Source: Candidatus Zymogenus sp. (GTDB lineage Bacteria > Desulfobacterota > Zymogenia > Zymogenales > Zymogenaceae). Taken from it: a stretch of DNA of 9,423 nucleotides. The notes beneath the pieces are model-generated. The model saw only the letters and a list, made by a program, of their open reading frames with translations. It was not told where the DNA came from and ran no database searches. A program made the position numbers and the translations under genes. The stretch covers positions 1 through 9,423 of the forward strand of contig JAUWME010000057.1 of the NCBI GenBank assembly GCA_030613285.1. Reading direction: 5' to 3'. This document shows positions 6,710 through 9,423 of the stretch, piece by piece. The stretch's first letter is position 1; the number at the start of each line of letters is the position of its first letter.

Positions 6710-7764
6710 TTGTCGCCACCACGTCTTAAGGCCAAGCCAACTCCCACTGCACCAAATGGTGCAATATCCTGAATATAAGATGCGTCAAAGAGTTTCTCAT
6801 CAAAATCTATATTTGCAAAGGGATTTAATATTTCCACATTAATGCCCGATTTGTCTTGAATAACACTAGGAAGACCGGAGGTCTTTGAAGTCCCCCCACT
6901 TAAATATATTTTATTAACCGCATCGCTGACTCCCTGAGACAAGAAATAGTCAATAGTTTTTTGTATCTCGGAGGCCACAAGATCTCCAGAAACTTGAGTA
7001 ATAACGGTCAATAATTCTTCTTTAGATATGTCCTTTCCGCCCTTGCCAAGCTTTAGCGATTCTGCTTCTTCATAGCTAATTGAAAAACGTTTCTGAAGCT
7101 CCTCAGTATATTGATTTCCTCCAGAAGAGATATCTCTTGTAAATGCAGACACCCCGTTTCTAATAATGTTGATATTAGTAAAACTTGCTCCAATATTAAT
7201 CAGCGCAATAACATCACCACTATCAAATTGATAATTGACATCGTACATATTCTCCAATGCAAAACAGTCCGCATCAACGACAACAACATTCAAGCCCGCT
7301 TCACTTATCACCGCAATATATTCATTTATTACATCCTTCTTTGCTGCCGCAAGCATTACTTCCATTTGACCGGATCCATCCTCCAGTGTTTCCAATATCT
7401 GAAAATCGATGTTGACATCGGAAATATCGAAAGGAATATACTGCTCCGCTTCCCATTGAATCGATTCCTCCAACTCCTCCTTTGACATGGAAGGAAGTGT
7501 TATCTTCTGAATCCTAACAGCATTGCCGGAAACAGAAGTAGCTACATCTTTAACTTTTACTTTTAACCCAGTTACAAGACTTTGGATAGCATCAACCACG
7601 GCAGCCGTATCCATAATTGCTCCATCAACAATGGTCTCAGGATGCAACTCGGCTATACCAAAGTTAGTCAGGTTATATCCGCGCTTGGACTCCACTACCT
7701 CAAGTAACTTTATTGAATTGGAGCCAATATCTATAGCTACCAGATCTTTCTTTTTCCCAAACAT
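6706..7764 (-). CDS. pilM: Type IV pilus actin-like ATPase PilM
   Basis: This 352-residue cytoplasmic protein has the usual length. It has the actin/FtsA/Hsp70 fold signatures: phosphate-1 motif VAIDIGSNSIKLLEV (9-23), phosphate-2 region ALINIGASFTNI (187-198) and the adenosine motif IYLSGGTSKTSG (286-297). The 93-122 region (SKEELEESIQWEAEQYIPFDISDVNIDF is its core) is the part conserved in PilM of many phyla. PilM binds the N-terminal peptide of PilN and connects the pilus alignment complex to the cytoplasmic motor ATPases. The ATG is fixed by an in-frame TAA directly before it. Upstream, the stop of the HTH gene lies 19 nt away. The Shine-Dalgarno sequence is weak (GGG about 9 nt upstream). 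pilN overlaps its last 4 nt. Confidence 0.97.
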   Translation of the reverse strand: MFGKKKDLVAIDIGSNSIKLLEVVESKRGYNLTNFGIAELHPETIVDGAIMDTAAVVDAIQSLVTGLKVKVKDVATSVSGNAVRIQKITLPSMSKEELEESIQWEAEQYIPFDISDVNIDFQILETLEDGSGQMEVMLAAAKKDVINEYIAVISEAGLNVVVVDADCFALENMYDVNYQFDSGDVIALINIGASFTNINIIRNGVSAFTRDISSGGNQYTEELQKRFSISYEEAESLKLGKGGKDISKEELLTVITQVSGDLVASEIQKTIDYFLSQGVSDAVNKIYLSGGTSKTSGLPSVIQDKSGINVEILNPFANIDFDEKLFDASYIQDIAPFGAVGVGLALRRGGDK

Positions 7765-7783
7765 TTATTATTACCCAATCTGG

Positions 7784-7999
7784 TTACGAAGAATTTGAAA
7801 AAACCTTATCTTTATCATTCAGCTTGAGATCTAAAGCGAAGAGGATCTTCCTCTTAGTGTCCATACGACATTCTTTTCCTTTTTCAATTCTGTCAATTGT
7901 TAAAGGTGAGACACCAGCTTTTCTGGCAAGTTCCGCTTTGCTCATTAAAAGTTTTTCCCGGTAAACCCTAACATTGTTCTGATTTGAATTTCCATTCAT
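7784..7999 (-). CDS. Small XRE/Cro-type helix-turn-helix regulator leading the pil operon
   Basis: This 71-residue protein is little more than one DNA-binding domain. Residues 9-18 form the first helix (NVRVYREKLL). SKAELARKAG (19-28) and VSPLTIDRIEKG (29-40) are the HTH pair with the recognition helix, and the rest is a short helical cap (DTKRKILFALDLKL). It lacks a ligand domain or a protease domain. The ATG is supported by an in-frame TGA three codons upstream; the next Met (18) would remove helix 1. The ribosome binding site is weak. It lies 19 nt upstream of pilM and 55 nt downstream of the -10 box of a strong promoter, so it is likely the first gene of the pil transcript. Inference: it represses or tunes its own promoter and thus pilM-Q. 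Small dimeric XRE proteins usually bind inverted repeats near their own promoter. A toxin-antitoxin role is unlikely because no toxin gene is adjacent. Confidence 0.88.
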   Translation of the reverse strand: MNGNSNQNNVRVYREKLLMSKAELARKAGVSPLTIDRIEKGKECRMDTKRKILFALDLKLNDKDKVFSNSS

Positions 8000-8046
8000 A
8001 GTATTTCATCAAAAAAAAGTTGAAAAAATAAAAACCTTTTACTGCT
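8000..8046 (-). promoter_or_regulatory. U-rich 5' leader of the regulator-pil transcript
   Basis: If transcription begins about 7 nt after the -10 box, the leader is about 47 nt. On the minus strand it contains a short AAAAG/CTTTT stem followed by a run of eight T (8018-8011), just before the HTH start. The stem is too weak to claim a terminator, but the U tract and the poor ribosome binding site suggest modest expression of the regulator. The start point is estimated, not observed. Confidence 0.4.
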
Positions 8047-8053
8047 TAATTGT

Positions 8054-8083
8054 ATTATAGTAAAATTTGCTTTAATGTGTCAA
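8054..8083 (-). promoter_or_regulatory. Near-consensus sigma-70-type promoter of the regulator-pil operon
   Basis: On the minus strand TTGACA (8083-8078) and TATAAT (8059-8054) are both exact matches to the consensus -35 and -10 boxes. The spacer is 18 nt, one more than the optimum. The DNA upstream is almost pure A and T (8088-8127), fitting an UP element. It lies 55 nt before the HTH start codon and is the only strong promoter found in the window. A short inverted repeat, TGCTT...AAGCA, straddles the -35 box (8086-8068) and is a possible operator half-site pair. Confidence 0.85.
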
Positions 8084-8100
8084 GCATTTTTTTATTTTAT

Positions 8101-8123
8101 GTATAAATTATATAAAATTATAC
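8101..8123. repeat. AT-rich inverted repeat upstream of the promoter
   Basis: Arms GTATAA (8101-8106) and TTATAC (8118-8123) are perfect complements separated by 11 nt, with two further matching pairs inside. The centre lies about 30 bp upstream of the -35 box. It could be an operator for the HTH protein, part of an UP element, or chance in very AT-rich DNA. The low base complexity makes chance a serious option. Confidence 0.35.
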
Positions 8124-8213
8124 TTACTTTATCGTGCATCTTGTACTAATGACCATTCTTTTAACTATATCTTGTGTCTCGCTCATCTCACTAATACACT
8201 CTTTTTTTATAGT

Positions 8214-9423
8214 TTATATCACCACACTTCTATCTCTCCCCCCATTCTTTGCTTCATATAATGCATTGTCCGCACCTTTCATCAGTGCCTCCACCGAAGA
8301 CCAATCACCGGGATAGGATGCAATGCCGATACTAATCGTTACTGAAATTTTGACCTTTCCAACCTTCATCACATCCTTCTTTACTGCTTTTCTAATTCTC
8401 TCGGCTGTGGCCAGGGCACTCTTCTTAAAAATCTTTGGGAGTAAAACCGCAAACTCCTCCCCCCCAATTCTGCTTACAATGTCCACCTTTCTTGATGTTT
8501 TCAGGATAATAGCAGAAACTTCCTTTATAACTTCATCTCCAACCGAGTGACCATACGTATCGTTAATCTTTTTGAAAAAATCAATGTCAATCATCAAAAG
8601 CGACATTTTTTCTGAATATCTTTCAGCCTGCTCCCAATGCTCTTTGAGTGTCTGTGTAAATCTTCGCCTGTTGTAAAGCCCGGTCATCGGATCGGTTATC
8701 GCAAGCCTGTTTAGTCTCGACATCAACCTTAACCTAACCATCGATACCGCAGTCATGTTGAGAATCAATTCTATAATTCTGATATAGAACCCTGTGGGAA
8801 TTTGCTTTGATCTCAATATCAAAACAAAGGTGCCAATCAGTTCCGTTTCCGAGGTTAAGGGGAATATTATGAATGCATTTTCTTTATCGATTTTGTATTT
8901 CTCACCAAAGACGTTTCGTCTTTTCTCCTCTCCTTTATACAAAAGATATTTTTTATTTTCTATTACCCAACCAACCAGCGAATCTTCATTTTTGAATCGC
9001 CCATTCTCAAACCTGTCTGCATCTTCACCCCAAGACGCAAGAAAGATACTTTCATCATCTCGTTTGGAGGTAAATACCATCGTTTTTGCGGGAAGCATCC
9101 TTTTTGCCGCTGCAAAAACAACATTAAGAACATCCCCCTCCTTTTGTGCTTTAGCAAGGTCTCGACTAATGTTGTAGAGTTCCTCAAGCTCACGAATGTC
9201 TGTTGCAAATCTCGATAGATGTACATTAAGCTTCTCAACCTCACTAACCATAAATGCCACAAGCTGAAAGAGGGAAAGTAATCCTTCAGAAACCCCTTTG
9301 CGTAAGTTGCCGTCAAAAACTAAAACACCCGACGCATCCCCCTTGATAACTGGCACCACTGCCAGAACCGAAACTCCACGAACAACATTTTTGTAATACC
9401 CCGGTTTTGATTTGCTATTTCCC
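8214..9423 (-). CDS. GAF-GAF-GGDEF diguanylate cyclase, N-terminus missing
   Basis: The open frame continues through the window edge, so 403 or so codons of a longer gene are present; the GTG at 9359 is not a real start. Visible first is the end of a GAF-like domain (SVLAVVPVIKGDASGVLVF), then a helical linker, a second GAF domain (about 215 codons in 8755-9165), and a GGDEF domain over the last 165 codons. The cyclase domain is complete: ITDPMTGLYNRRRF at its entry, a DIDFFKKINDTYGHSVGD metal and nucleotide loop, and GGEEF (8463-8449), which predicts activity making c-di-GMP from two GTP. The inhibitory site RKVD stands five residues before GGEEF, as in feedback-inhibited enzymes. No membrane segment is seen in the visible part. 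The gene precedes the pil operon in the same direction but a strong promoter lies between them. Ligands of the GAF domains cannot be told from sequence. Confidence 0.93.
   Translation of the reverse strand, partial: GNSKSKPGYYKNVVRGVSVLAVVPVIKGDASGVLVFDGNLRKGVSEGLLSLFQLVAFMVSEVEKLNVHLSRFATDIRELEELYNISRDLAKAQKEGDVLNVVFAAAKRMLPAKTMVFTSKRDDESIFLASWGEDADRFENGRFKNEDSLVGWVIENKKYLLYKGEEKRRNVFGEKYKIDKENAFIIFPLTSETELIGTFVLILRSKQIPTGFYIRIIELILNMTAVSMVRLRLMSRLNRLAITDPMTGLYNRRRFTQTLKEHWEQAERYSEKMSLLMIDIDFFKKINDTYGHSVGDEVIKEVSAIILKTSRKVDIVSRIGGEEFAVLLPKIFKKSALATAERIRKAVKKDVMKVGKVKISVTISIGIASYPGDWSSVEALMKGADNALYEAKNGGRDRSVVI

Noticed and set aside
8163..8214. Inverted repeat AACTATA...TATAGTT with inner GTGT...ACAC and a T run, overlapping the diguanylate cyclase stop
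   Set aside because: The T run follows the inner arm only on the plus strand, where no gene ends. The stems are short and AT-rich and the two arms are not in register. I do not call a terminator for the cyclase gene.

Overview
The window reads as a chromosomal piece of a moderately AT-rich Gram-negative bacterium. Every gene I can support lies on the minus strand, so the biology runs from high to low coordinates. The core is a complete type IV pilus alignment/secretin cluster, pilM-pilN-pilO-pilP-pilQ, followed by the shikimate-pathway genes aroC and the first codons of aroK. A secretin, an inner-membrane alignment complex and two lipoproteins require a diderm envelope. The 920-residue PilQ with three AMIN-like repeats, the small XRE regulator at the head of the operon and the pilQ-aroC-aroK order make me favour a deltaproteobacterial-type lineage (Myxococcota/Desulfobacterota and relatives). 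That placement is an inference from memory of gene order, not a demonstrated identity.

Layout in transcription order: 9423-8214 is the 3' part of a GAF-GAF-GGDEF diguanylate cyclase whose 5' end lies outside the window. 8213-8000 is a very AT-rich intergenic stretch with a near-perfect housekeeping promoter (TTGACA, 18-nt spacer, TATAAT). 7999-7784 is a 71-residue helix-turn-helix regulator. It is followed by pilM (19-nt gap), pilN (4-nt ATGA overlap with pilM), a 207-nt non-coding gap, pilO (TTG start), pilP (1-nt gap), and pilQ (15-nt gap, strong ribosome binding site). A rho-independent terminator sits 20-60 nt after pilQ. After about 160 nt more come aroC (GTG start) and aroK.

PilM is a cytoplasmic actin-like protein that holds the N-terminal peptide of PilN. 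PilN and PilO are bitopic inner-membrane proteins with periplasmic coiled coils. PilP is a lipoprotein that links PilN/PilO to the PilQ secretin in the outer membrane. The HTH gene shares the promoter and probably the transcript with the pil genes, so it is a candidate autoregulator. The upstream diguanylate cyclase keeps both its GGEEF active site and its RxxD inhibitory site, and could connect c-di-GMP to pilus behaviour, though only its position suggests this.

Most of the window is an ordinary, intact housekeeping and motility locus, and I do not see a new defence, mobile or biosynthetic system. The points worth a second look are the greatly lengthened PilP with a lysine/aspartate decapeptide repeat encoded by 30-bp tandem DNA repeats, a lipobox on PilQ, the regulator-plus-consensus-promoter head of the operon, and the unexplained gap between pilN and pilO.
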